Source of the DNA: Pseudorasbora parva
Taxonomy: Eukaryota; Chordata; Actinopteri; Cypriniformes; Gobionidae
DNA: 64,000 nucleotides
NCBI RefSeq assembly: GCF_024679245.1
Contig: NC_090173.1
Span: forward strand, 49,268,876 to 49,332,875
Direction of reading: 5' to 3'
Part shown: positions 35,591 through 48,630 of the stretch, one piece after another
Numbering within the stretch: the stretch's first letter is position 1
Layout: every line of letters begins with the position of its first letter
Made by a program: the position numbers and the translations under genes
The notes under the pieces: generated by a model
Seen by the model: only the letters and a program-made list of their open reading frames with translations
What the model was told of the DNA's origin: nothing
Database searches by the model: none

Positions 35591-36934
35591 AAGTGTAAAT
35601 GTTCCTTTCTCAACTGGTGAACTCACTTTCAGAAGAACATTTTTTTCCCAACTGATAAACGATAAATTAAAAAAATATAGCTGCAAGCAGCCATTATCGG
35701 GGCCAAGCGCAAAGAAGAAGACAAGACATGCCAGCATGGCTGGAAGTCTCAAGCCAACTGCAACAATGAGCCATTAAGGACCTATTAAGTTGATTTTAGG
35801 CAAAATAGCAGTCAAATTTTAAATACAGTCAATAATAATGGTTTAATGGTTTATCACTTTCGACCAATAGGTGTCACTGTTACGAAACTGATGTGGTTTA
35901 GTCAGATTGAGATGACAATGACACATGCAAAGTTTGGTGTCAATATGTCAAAGCATTGCAGAGATACAGCCTCAAGAGTAATTTTTGCATCATGGCTCAA
36001 CTCTGTTGCAGTGGTATATGACAACTGTTTTGTCTATCAATCCGAAATCCATAAGTATTTGTCAGCATGGTCTGAAGACGATACGGATCAATTTTGGTGA
36101 AAATCGGACAAACGGTCTAGGATGAGTTTGAAAAAGTAGATTTTTAACAAATAACAAGATGGAGCACAGATATGTTTGCAAAATATGGCAAAATTGGTAT
36201 CTATCTTCTCGGCATGAGCCAATGAATGTATTATGACCAGTCTCATTACAATAGGCTAATTTAATCAAAAGTTATTAGCATTTTTGTACATTTTATTACA
36301 ACTTTTGACCACAAGGTGGCGCTGCCCCGAAACTTTTTGAATATCTTCGGGACATAGAGCGGAAGACACATACCGAGTTTTGTAACGATACACTAGTGCA
36401 TTCTTAAATTATAGCATTAGCATTTTAAACCGTAATACTGCATTGAAGTCAATGGGAATTTCATGTTTTGTTTTATTATAGCGCCACCAAGAGGCACAAT
36501 CCCACCAATTTTTTTATGTGTCCTCGTAGTGAGCCCATACATATGTGTGTCAAGTTTGGTGAAAATATTTCATTTTGTTTTGGAGTTATAGACATTTATA
36601 TGAAAAAACACGTAAAAAATGACTGACACCTGACTTTGATTGGATTTTACTACCCCTTACTATCAACATTTTGAGATTTGGGCATTAGCGTATAGCTATC
36701 GACCTATGTTTCCGAACTTCTGAGGCTGGTTTCGTCTCGATCGGACTAGCGGTTTCGAAGATATCAGCAAATGTTTTTTAAGCACTAAATTACAACTCTG
36801 CGCAAACCATATGCCGAAACCTGGCAAGTCTGGTATCGTTGGAGTCGGCAAGGATTCAGGAGACCAAAAAACACACTCCCATCAAAATATGTCAACCACA
36901 CCCAAAGTTATAAGCGTTTGAAAAAAAAAATTCT

Positions 36935-36950
36935 CCACTAGGTGGCGCTG
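36935..36950 (+). promoter_or_regulatory. CTCF-consensus motif, first of 13 copies
   Basis: CCACTAGGTGGCGCTG matches the vertebrate CTCF core CCASYAGRKGGCRS at every position. Identical copies start at 39075, 41202, 43326, 45459, 47693, 49892, 52046, 54241, 56392, 58537, 60791 and 62924, all on the + strand. In-unit relatives CCACAAGGTGGCGC (36310) and, in units 2 and 7, CCAGTAGGTGGCGC are near or full matches. Binding is predicted, not shown. Confidence 0.55.
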
Positions 36951-37057
36951 TTTCGAAACTTCTCAGGCTACTTCAGGGCATCGTGGTGATGACCCATACC
37001 AAGTTTCATAACAATCTGTTCATGCGTTCATAAAATACAGCATTTTTGCACATAATT

Positions 37058-37090
37058 CAAAATGGCCGACATCCAAAATGGCCGACATGG
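37058..37090 (+). promoter_or_regulatory. Paired YY1-like motifs
   Basis: CAAAATGGCCGACAT occurs twice, 16 bp apart, and CAAAATGGCGGG follows at 37503. The AANATGGCSG form resembles the YY1 site. The same set recurs in every complete unit, about 120 bp and 570 bp after the CTCF-like core. Function is inferred only. Confidence 0.4.
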
Positions 37091-37813
37091 TAAAATTGGA
37101 TATCAGTCGACTCGGCATGACGCCCTGAATCTAATGAGACCAATTTTATGATTTTTGGATAAACGGTTCAGAAGTTATAAGCCAAAATAGGCATTTTTCG
37201 TATCTCCGGACAGGTAGGTGGCGCTGCGCCGAAACGCTGCATGTTGCTTCAAGTCATGCTTGTGATGACATGTACCAAGGTTGGTTTGAATACGATAAAG
37301 CGTTGCGGAGATATAGCCTTTAGTGTGTTTTTGCAACCTCCACGTAAAATTTGTTTGTGCGTTTATTGAAAACGATTGGACGAATCAACTTGAATTCCAT
37401 AACTTTTTGTCAACATGCTCTGAAGATGATCTGTTTCAATTTTCGTGAAAATCGGAGCAACGGCCTAGGAGGAGTTCGAAAAAGTAGGTTTTTCAGAAAA
37501 TTCAAAATGGCGGGAAAATTTGCATACCGGAAAATGACATCATAGGGTGAAATCGAATCGGCTTGAGCCAAGGAATCCGATGAAAAAAGAATTTTGTTTC
37601 TAGCCCTTAGGGGTCAAAAGTTATAAGCATAAATATGAGTGAAACTTTGGACAGGTGGTGGCGCTAGAGGGATTGAGTTAGAGGCACCAAATTTGCTATA
37701 GTGACAGCTCAGACTGGCCTCTATGAGTGTGCCAAATTTCACAACTTTTTACCATACGGTTCTATGGGCTGCCAGAGACTCCTATGGCGGAAGAAGAAGA
37801 AGAAGAAGCAGAA

Positions 37814-39950
37814 ATATAGCTGCAAGCAGCCATTATCGGGGCCAAGCGCAAAGAAGAAGACAAGACATGCCAGCATGGCTGGAAGTCTCAAGCCAACTGC
37901 AACAATGAGCCATTAAGGACCTATTAAGTTGATTTTAGGCAAAATAGCAGTCAAATTTTAAATACAGTCAATAATAATGGTTTAATGGTTTATCACTTTC
38001 GACCAATAGGTGTCACTGTTACGAAACTGATGTGGTTTAGTCAGATTGAGATGACAATGACACATGCAAAGTTTGGTGTCAATATGTCAAAGCATTGCAG
38101 AGATACAGCCTCAAGAGTAATTTTTGCATCATGGCTCAACTCTGTTGCAGTGGTATATGAAAACTGTTTTGTCTATCAATCCGAAATCCATAACTATTTG
38201 TCAGCATGGTCTGAAGACGATACGGATCAATTTTGGTGAAAATCGGACAAACGGTCTAGGATGAGTTTGAAAAAGTAGATTTTTAACAAATAACAAGATG
38301 GAGCACAGATATGTTTGCAAAATATGGCAAAATTGGTATCTATCTTCTCGGCATGAGCCAATGAATGTATTATGACCAGTCTCATTACAATAGGCTAATT
38401 TAATCAAAAGTTATTAGCATTTTTGTACATTTTATTACAACTTTTGACCACAAGGTGGCGCTGCCCCGAAACTTTTTGAATATCTTCGGGACATAGAGCG
38501 GAAGACACATACCGAGTTTTGTAACGATACACTAGTGCATTCTTAAATTATAGCATTAGCATTTTAAACCGTAATACTGCATTGAAGTCAATGGGAATTT
38601 CATGTTTTGTTTTATTATAGCGCCACCAAGAGGCACAATCCCACCAATTTTTTTATGTGTCCTCGTAGTGAGCCCATACATATGTGTGTCAAGTTTGGTG
38701 AAAATATTTCATTTTGTTTTGGAGTTATAGACATTTATATGAAAAAACACGTAAAAAATGACTGACACCTGACTTTGATTGGATTTTACTACCCCTTACT
38801 ATCAATATTTTGAGATTTGGGCATTAGCGTATAGCTATCGACCTATGTTTCCGAACTTCTGAGGCTGGTTTCGTCTCGATCGGACTAGCGGTTTCGAAGA
38901 TATCAGCAAATGTTTTTTAAGCGCTAAATTACAACGCTGCGCAAACCATATGCCGAAACTGGGCATGTCTTGTATCGTTGGACTCGGCAAGGATTCAGGA
39001 GCCCAAAAAAGCTACTCCCATCAAAATTTTTCACTCACACCCAAAGTTATAAGCGTTTGAAAAAAAAGAATTATCCACTAGGTGGCGCTGTTTCGAAACT
39101 TCTCAGGCTACTTCAGGGCATCGTGGTGATGACCCATACCAAGTTTCGTAACAATCCGTTCATGCGTTCATAAAATACAGTATTTTTGCACATAATTCAA
39201 AATGGCCGACATCCAAAATGGCCGACATGGTAAAATTGGATATCAGTCGACTCGGCATGACGCCCTGAATCTAATGAGACCAATTTTATGATTTTTGGAT
39301 AAACGGTTAAGAAGTTATAAGCCAAAATATGCATTTTTCGTATCTCCGGACCAGTAGGTGGCGCTGCGCCGAAACGCTGCATGTTGCTTCAGGTCATGCT
39401 TGTGATGACATGTACCAAGTTTGGTTTGAATACGATAAAGCGTTGTGGAGATATAGCCTTTAGTGTGTTTTTGCAACCTCTACGTAAAATTTGTTTGTGC
39501 GTTTATTGAAAACGATTGGACGAATCAACTTAAATTCCATAACTTTTTGTCAGCATGCTATGAAGATGATCTGTTTCAATTTTCGTGAAAATCGGAGCAA
39601 CGGCCTAGGAGGAGTTAGAAAAAGTAGGTTTTTCAGAAAATTCAAAATGGCGGGAAAATTTGCATACCGGAAAATGACATCATAGGGTGAAATCGAATCG
39701 GCTTGAGCCAAGGAATCCGATGAAAAAAGAATTTTGTTTCTAGCCCTTAGGGGTCAAAAGTTATAAGCATAAATATGAGTGAAACTTTGGACAGGTGGTG
39801 GCGCTAGAGAGATTGAGTTAGAGGCACCAAATTTGCTATAGTGACAGCTCAGACTGGCCTCTATGAGTGTGCCAAATTTCACAACTTTTTACCATACGGT
39901 TCTATGGGCTGCCAGAGACTCCTATGGCGGAAGAAGAAGAAGAAGCAGAA
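37814..39950 (+). repeat. Array unit 2, subtype B
   Basis: 2,137 bp. From about 38,919 to 39,790 it carries many linked differences: CTGGGCATGTCTTG, GGAGCCCAAAAAAGC, TTTTTCACTCACACC, ACCAGTAGGTGGCG, GCTAGAGAGATTG. It shares the first part of this block with unit 7. It has CATAACTATTT, shared with units 5 and 7. It lacks the hairpin terminus. Confidence 0.95.
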
Positions 39951-42074
39951 CAAGCAGCCATTATCGGGGCCAAGCGCAAAGAAGAAGACAAGACATGCCA
40001 GCATGGCTGGAAGTCTCAAGCCAACTGCAACAATGAGCCATTAAGGACCTATTAAGTTGATTTTAGGCAAAATAGCAGTCAAATTTTAAATACAGTCAAT
40101 AATAATGGTTTAATGGTTTATCACTTTCGACCAATAGGTGTCACTGTTACGAAACTGATGTGGTTTAGTCAGATTGAGATGACAATGACACATGCAAAGT
40201 TTGGTGTCAATATGTCAAAGCATTGCAGAGATACAGCCTCAAGAGTAATTTTTGCATCATGGCTCAACTCTGTTGCAGTGGTATATGAAAACTGTTTTGT
40301 CTATCAATCCGAAATCCATAAGTATTTGTCAGCATGGTCTGAAGACGATACGGATCAATTTTGGTGAAAATCGGACAAACGGTCTAGGATGAGTTTGAAA
40401 AAGTAGATTTTTAACAAATAACAAGATGGAGCACAGATATGTTTGCAAAATATGGCAAAATTGGTATCTATCTTCTCGGCATGAGCCAATGAATGTATTA
40501 TGACCAGTCTCATTACAATAGGCTAATTTAATCAAAAGTTATTAGCATTTTTGTACATTTTATTACAACTTTTGACCACAAGGTGGCGCTGCCCCGAAAC
40601 TTTTTGAATATCTTCGGGACATAGAGCGGAAGACACATACCGAGTTTTGTAATGATACACTAGTGCATTCTTAAATTATAGCATTAGCATTTTAAACCGT
40701 AATACTGCATTGAAGTCAATGGGAATTTCATGTTTTGTTTTATTATAGCGCCACCAAGAGGCACAATCCCACCAATTTTTTTATGTGTCCTCGTAGTGAG
40801 CCCATACATATGTGTGTCAAGTTTGGTGAAAATATTTCATTTTGTTTTGGAGTTATAGACATTTATATGAAAAAACACGTAAAAAATGACTGACACCTGA
40901 CTTTGATTGGATTTTACTACCCCTTACTATCAATATTTTGAGATTTGGGCATTAGCGTATAGCCATCGACCTATGTTTCCGAACTTCTGAGGCTGGTTTC
41001 GTCTCGATCGGACTAGCGGTTTCGAAGATATCAGCAAATGTTTTTTAAGCACTAAATTACAACTCTGCGCAAACCATATGCCGAAACCTGGCAAGTCTGG
41101 TATCGTTGGAGTCGGCAAGGATTCAGGAGACCAAAAAACACACTCCCATCAAAATATGTCAACCACACCCAAAGTTATAAGCGTTTGAAAAAAAAAATTC
41201 TCCACTAGGTGGCGCTGTTTCGAAACTTCTCAGGCTACTTCAGGGCATCGTGGTGATGACCCATACCAAGTTTCATAACAATCTGTTCATGCGTTCATAA
41301 AATACAGCATTTTTGCACATAATTCAAAATGGCCGACATCCAAAATGGCCGACATGGTAAAATTGGATATCAGTCGACTCGGCATGACGCCCTGAATCTA
41401 ATGAGACCAATTTTATGATTTTTGGATAAACGGTTCAGAAGTTATAAGCATAAATAGGCATTTTTTGTATCTCCGGACAGGTAGGTGGCGCTGCGCCGAA
41501 ACGCTGCATGTTGCTTCAAGTCATGCTTGTGATGACATGTACCAAGGTTGGTTTGAATACGATAAAGCGTTGCGGAGATATAGCCTTTAGTGTGTTTTTG
41601 CAACCTCCACGTAAAATTTGTTTGTGCGTTTATTGAAAACGATTGGACGAATCAACTTGAATTCCATAACTTTTTGTCAACATGCTCTGAAGATGATCTG
41701 TTTCAATTTTCGTGAAAATCGGAGCAACGGCCTAGGAGGAGTTCGAAAAAGTAGGTTTTTCAGAAAATTCAAAATGGCGGGAAAATTTGCATACCGGAAA
41801 ATGACATCATAGGGTGAAATCGAATCGGCTTGAGCCAAGGAATCCGATGAAAAAAGAATTTTGTTTCTAGCCCTTAGGGGTCAAAAGTTATAAGCATAAA
41901 TATGAGTGAAACTTTGGACAGGTGGTGGCGCTAGAGGGATTGAGTTAGAGGCACCAAATTTGCTATAGTGACAGCTCAGACTGGCCTCTATGAGTGTGCC
42001 AAATTTCACAACTTTTTACCATACGGTTCTATGGGCTGCCAGAGACTCCTATGGCGGAAGAAGCAGAATAATAA
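39951..42074 (+). repeat. Array unit 3, 5'-truncated junction
   Basis: 2,124 bp. It starts directly at CAAGCAGCC after GCAGAA, missing ATATAGCTG. Private changes include TAGCCATCGACC and AAGCATAAATAGGCATTTTTT. Confidence 0.95.
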
Positions 42075-44198
42075 CAAGCAGCCATTATCGGGGCCAAGCG
42101 CAAAGAAGAAGACAAGACATGCCAGCATGGCTGGAAGTCTCAAGCCAACTGCAACAATGAGCCATTAAGGACCTATTAAGTTGATTTTAGGCAAAATAGC
42201 AGTCAAATTTTAAATACAGTCAATAATAATGGTTTAATGGTTTATCACTTTCGACCAATAGGTGTCACTGTTACGAAACTGATGTGGTTTAGTCAGATTG
42301 AGATGACAATGACACATGCAAAGTTTGGTGTCAATATGTCAAAGCATTGCAGAGATACAGCCTCAAGAGTAATTTTTGCATCATGGCTCAACTCTGTTGC
42401 AGTGGTATATGAAAACTGTTTTGTCTATCAATCCGAAATCCATAAGTATTTGTCAGCATGGTCTGAAGACGATACGGATCAATTTTGGTGAAAATCGGAC
42501 AAACGGTCTAGGATGAGTTTGAAAAAGTAGATTTTTAACAAATAACAAGAAGGAGCACAGATATGTTTGCAAAATATGGCAAAATTGGTATCTATCTTCT
42601 CGGCATGAGCCAATGAATGTATTATGACCAGTCTCATTACAATAGGCTAATTTAATCAAAAGTTATTAGCATTTTTGTACATTTTATTACAACTTTTGAC
42701 CACAAGGTGGCGCTGCCCCGAAACTTTTTGAATATCTTCGGGACATAGAGCGGAAGACACATACCGAGTTTTGTAACGATACACTAGTGCATTCTTAAAT
42801 TATAGCATTAGCATTTTAAACCGTAATACTGCATTGAAGTCAATGGGAATTTCATGTTTTGTTTTATTATAGCGCCACCAAGAGGCACAATCCCACCAAT
42901 TTTTTTATGTGTCCTCGTAGTGAGCCCATACATATGTGTGTCAAGTTTGGTGAAAATATTTCATTTTGTTTTGGAGTTATAGACATTTATATGAAAAAAC
43001 ACGTAAAAAAGGACTGACACCTGACTTTGATTGGATTTTACTACCCCTTACTATCAATATTTTGAGATTTGGGCATTAGCGTATAGCTATCGACCTATGT
43101 TTCCGAACTTCTGAGGCTGGTTTCGTCTCGATCGGACTAGCGGTTTCGAAGATATCAGCAAATGTTTTTTAAGCACTAAATTACAACTCTGCGCAAACCA
43201 TATGCCGAAACCTGGCAAGTCTGGTATCGTTGGAGTCGGCAAGGATTCAGGAGACCAAAAAACACACTCCCATCAAAATATGTCAACCACACCCAAAGTT
43301 ATAAGCGTTTGAAAAAAAAAATTCTCCACTAGGTGGCGCTGTTTCGAAACTTCTCAGGCTACTTCAGGGCATCGTGGTGATGACCCATACCAAGTTTCAT
43401 AACAATCTGTTCATGCGTTCATAAAATACAGCATTTTTGCACATAATTCAAAATGGCCGACATCCAAAATGGCCGACATGGTAAAATTGGATATCAGTCG
43501 ACTCGGCATGACGCCCTGAATCTAATGAGACCAATTTTATGATTTTTGGATAAACGGTTCAGAAGTTATAAGCCAAAATAGGCATTTTTCGTATCTCCGG
43601 ACAGGTAGGTGGCGCTGCGCCGAAACGCTGCATGTTGCTTCAAGTCATGCTTGTGATGACATGTACCAAGGTTCGTTTGAATACGATAAAGCGTTGCGGA
43701 GATATAGCCTTTAGTGTGTTTTTGCAACCTCCACGTAAAATTTGTTTGTGCGTTTATTGAAAACGATTGGACGAATCAACTTGAATTCCATAACTTTTTG
43801 TCAACATGCTCTGAAGATGATCTGTTTCCATTTTCGTGAAAATCGGAGCAACGGCCTAGGAGGAGTTCGAAAAAGTAGGTTTTTCAGAAAATTCAAAATG
43901 GCGGGAAAATTTGCATACCGGAAAATGACATCATAGGGTGAAATCGAATCGGCTTGAGCCAAGGAATCCGATGAAAAAAGAATTTTGTTTCTAGCCCTTA
44001 GGGGTCAAAAGTTATAAGCATAAATATGAGTGAAACTTTGGACAGGTGGTGGCGCTAGAGGGATTGAGTTAGAGGCACCAAATTTGCTATAGTGACAGCT
44101 CAGACTGGCCTCTATGAGTGTGCCAAATTTCACAACTTTTTACCATACGGTTCTATGGGCTGCCAGAGACTCCTATGGCGGAAGAAGCAGAATAATAA
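42075..44198 (+). repeat. Array unit 4, 5'-truncated junction
   Basis: 2,124 bp. Junction AATAATAACAAGCAG. Private AAGAAGGAGC and TTTCCATTTTCG; it shares AAGGTTCGTTTG with unit 5, suggesting local duplication or conversion. Confidence 0.95.
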
Positions 44199-46432
44199 AT
44201 ATAGCTGCAAGCAGCCATTATCGGGGCCAAGCGCAAAGAAGAAGACAAGACATGCCAGCATGGCTGGAAGTCTCAAGCCAACTGCAACAATGAGCCATTA
44301 AGGACCTATTAAGTTGATTTTAGGCAAAATAGCAGTCAAATTTTAAATACAGTCAATAATAATGGTTTAATGGTTTATCACTTTCGACCAATAGGTGTCA
44401 CTGTTACGAAACTGATGTGGTTTAGTCAGATTGAGATGACAATGACACATGCAAAGTTTGGTGTCAATATGTCAAAGCATTGCAGAGATACAGCCTCAAG
44501 AGTAATTTTTGCATCATGGCTCAACTCTGTTGCAGTGGTATATGAAAACTGTTTTGTCTATCAATCCGAAATCCATAACTATTTGTCAGCATGGTCTGAA
44601 GACGATACGGATCAATTTTGGTGAAAATCGGACAAACGGTCTAGGATGAGTTTGAAAAAGTAGATTTTTAACAAATAACAAGATGGAGCACAGATATGTT
44701 TGCAAAATATGGCAAAATTGGTATCTATCTTCTCGGCATGAGCCAATGAATGTATTATGACCAGTCTCATTACAATAGGCCAATTTAATCAAAAGTTATT
44801 AGCATTTTTGTACATTTTATTACAACTTTTGACCACAAGGTGGCGCTGCCCCGAAACTTTTTGAATATCTTCGGGACATAGAGCGGAAGACACATACCGA
44901 GTTTTGTAATGATACACTAGTGCATTCTTAAATTATAGCATTAGCATTTTAAACCGTAATACTGCATTGAAGTCAATGGGAATTTCATGTTTTGTTTTAT
45001 TATAGCGCCACCAAGAGGCACAATCCCACCAATTTTTTTATGTGTCCTCGTAGTGAGCCCATACATATGTGTGTCAAGTTTGGTGAAAATATTTCATTTT
45101 GTTTTGGAGTTATAGACATTTATATGAAAAAACACGTAAAAAAGGACTGACACCTGACTTTGATTGGATTTTACTACCCCTTACTATCAATATTTTGAGA
45201 TTTGGGCATTAGCGTATAGCTATCGACCTATGTTTCCGAACTTCTGAGGCTGGTTTCGTCTCGATCGGACTAGCGGTTTCGAAGATATCAGCAAATGTTT
45301 TTTAAGCACTAAATTACAACTCTGCGCAAACCATATGCCGAAACCTGGCAAGTCTGGTATCGTTGGAGTCGGCAAGGATTCAGGAGACCAAAAAACACAC
45401 TCCCATCAAAATATGTCAACCACACCCAAAGTTATAAGCGTTTGAAAAAAAAAATTCTCCACTAGGTGGCGCTGTTTCGAAACTTCTCAGGCTACTTCAG
45501 GGCATCGTGGTGATGACCCATACCAAGTTTCATAACAATCTGTTCATGCGTTCATAAAATACAGCATTTTTGCACATAATTCAAAATGGCCGACATCCAA
45601 AATGGCCGACATGGTAAAATTGGATATCAGTCGACTCGGCATGACGCCCTGAATCTAATGAAACCAATTTTATGATTTTTGGATAAACGGTTCAGAAGTT
45701 ATAAGCCAAAATAGGCATTTTTCGTATCTCCGGACAGGTAGGTGGCGCTGCGCCGAAACGCTGCATGTTGCTTCAAGTCATGCTTGTGATGACATGTACC
45801 AAGGTTCGTTTGAATACGATAAAGCGTTGCGGAGATATAGCCTTTAGTGTGTTTTTGCAACCTCCACGTAAAATTTGTTTGTGCGTTTATTGAAAACGAT
45901 TGGACGAATCAACTTGAATTCCATAACTTTTTGTCAACATGCTCTGAAGATGATCTGTTTCAATTTTCGTGAAAATCGGAGCAACGGCCTAGGAGGAGTT
46001 CGAAAAAGTAGGTTTTTCAGAAAATTCAAAATGGCGGGAAAATTTGCATACCGGAAAATGACATCATAGGGTGAAATCGAATCGGCTTGAGCCAAGGAAT
46101 CCGATGAAAAAAGAATTTTGTTTCTAGCCCTTAGGGGTCAAAAGTTATAAGCATAAATATGAGTGAAACTTTGGACAGGTGGTGGCGCTAGAGGGATTGA
46201 GTTAGAGGCACCAAATTTGCTATAGTGACAGCTCAGACTGGCCTCTATGAGTGTGCCAAATTTCACAACTTTTTACCATACGGTTCTATGGGCTGCCAGA
46301 GACTCCTATGGCGGAAGAAAAAGAAAAAGAAGAAGAAGAAGAAGAAGAAGAAGAAGAAGAAGCAGAATAATAATAATAGGAACACTAACAATTTCAATAG
46401 GTGCCTCCGCACCTTCGGTGCTTGGCCCCTAA
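44199..46432 (+). repeat. Array unit 5, with long GAA run and hairpin terminus
   Basis: 2,234 bp. Carries the longest interrupted GAA run of the array (about 46,315-46,363), then the complete terminus AGGTGCCTCCGCACC...GGCCCCTAA. Private AGGCCAATTT and AATGAAACC. Confidence 0.95.
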
Positions 46433-48630
46433 ATATAGCTGCAAGCAGCCATTATCGGGGCCAAGCGCAAAGAAGAAGACAAGACATGCCAGCATGGCTG
46501 GAAGTCTCAAGCCAACTGCAACAATGAGCCATTAAGGACCTATTAAGTTGATTTTAGGCAAAATAGCAGTCAAATTTTAAATACAGTCAATAATAATGGT
46601 TTAATGGTTTATCACTTTCGACCAATAGGTGTCACTGTTACGAAACTGATGTGGTTTAGTCAGATTGAGATGACAATGACACATGCAAAGTTTGGTGTCA
46701 ATATGTCAAAGCATTGCAGAGATACAGCCTCAAGAGTCATTTTTGCATCATGGCTCAACTCTGTTGCAGTGGTATATGAAAACTGTTTTGTCTATCAATC
46801 CGAAATCCATAAGTATTTGTCAGCATGGTCTGAAGACGATACGGATCAATTTTGGTGAAAATCGGACAAACGGTCTAGGATGAGTTTGAAAAAGTAGATT
46901 TTTAACAAATAACAAGATGGAGCACAGATATGTTTGCAAAATATGGCAAAATTGGTATCTATCTTCTCGGCATGAGCCAATGAATGTATTATGACCAGTC
47001 TCATTACAATAGGCTAATTTAATCAAAAGTTATTAGCATTTTTGTACATTTTATTACAACTTTTGACCACAAGGTGGCGCTGCCCCGAAACTTTTTGAAT
47101 ATCTTCGGGACATAGAGCGGAAGACACATACCGAGTTTTGTAATGATACACTAGTGCATTCTTAAATTATAGCATTAGCATTTTAAACCGTAATACTGCA
47201 TTGAAGTCAATGGGAATTTCATGTTTTGTTTTATTATAGCGCCACCAAGAGGCACAATCCCACCAATTTTTTTATGTGTCCTCGTAGTGAGCCCATACAT
47301 ATGTGTGTCAAGTTTGGTGAAAATATTTCATTTTGTTTTGGAGTTATAGACATTTATATGAAAAAACACGTAAAAAATGACTGACACCTGACTTTGATTG
47401 GATTTTACTACCCCTTACTATCAATATTTTGAGATTTGGGCATTAGCATATAGCTATCGACCTATGTTTCCGAACTTCTGAGGCTGGTTTCGTCTCGATC
47501 GGACTAGCGGTTTCGAAGATATCAGCAAATGTTTTTTAAGCACTAAATTACAACTCTGCGCAAACCATATGCCGAAACCTGGCAAGTCTGGTATCGTTGG
47601 AGTCGGCAAGGATTCAGGAGACCAAAAAACACACTCCCATCAAAATATGTCAACCACACCCAAAGTTATAAGCGTTTGAAAAAAAAAATTCTCCACTAGG
47701 TGGCGCTGTTTCGAAACTTCTCAGGCTACTTCAGGGCATCGTGGTGATGACCCATACCAAGTTTCATAACAATCTGTTCATGCGTTCATAAAATACAGCA
47801 TTTTTGCACATAATTCAAAATGGCCGACATCCAAAATGGCCGACATGGTAAAATTGGATATCAGTCGACTCGGCATGACGCCCTGAATCTAATGAGACCA
47901 ATTTTATGATTTTTGGATAAACGGTTCAGAAGTTATAAGCCAAAATAGGCATTTTTCGTATCTCCGGACAGGTAGGTGGCGCTGCGCCGAAACGCTGCAT
48001 GTTGCTTCAAGTCATGCTTGTGATGACATGTACCAAGGTTGGTTTGAATACGATAAAGCGTTGCGGAGATATAGCCTTTAGTGTGTTTTTGCAACCTCCA
48101 CGTAAAATTTGTTTGTGCGTTTATTGAAAACGATTGGACGAATCAACTTGAATTCCATAACTTTTTGTCAACATGCTCTGAAGATGATCTGTTTCAATTT
48201 TCGTGAAAATCGGAGCAACGGCCTAGGAGGAGTTCGAAAAAGTAGGTTTTTCAGAAAATTCAAAATGGCGGGAAAATTTGCATACCGGAAAATGACATCA
48301 TAGGGTGAAATCGAATCGGCTTGAGCCAAGGAATCCGATGAAAAAAGAATTTTGTTTCTAGCCCTTAGGGGTCAAAAGTTATAAGCATAAATATGAGTGA
48401 AACTTTGGACAGGTGGTGGCGCTAGAGGGATTGAGTTAGAGGCACCAAATTTGCTATAGTGACAGCTCAGACTGGCCTCTATGAGTGTGCCAAATTTCAC
48501 AACTTTTTACCATACGGTTCTATGGGCTGCCAGAGACTCCTATGGCGGAAAAAGAAGAAGAAGCAGAATAATAATAGGAACACTAACGATTTCAATAGGT
48601 GCCTCCGCACCTTCGGTGCTTGGCCCCTAA
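46433..48630 (+). repeat. Array unit 6, hairpin terminus
   Basis: 2,198 bp. Full 5' start and full 3' terminus. Private AGAGTCATTTTTGC and GGCATTAGCATATAGC. Confidence 0.95.

Larger units (their letters stand above)
35675..37813 (+). repeat. Array unit 1
   Basis: 2,139 bp. First unit, joined to AT-rich unique DNA (CGATAAATTAAAAA). Private differences include GACAACTG (others GAAAACTG) and ATCAACATT (others ATCAATATT). Its 3' end stops in the GAA run without the hairpin terminus. Confidence 0.95.
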
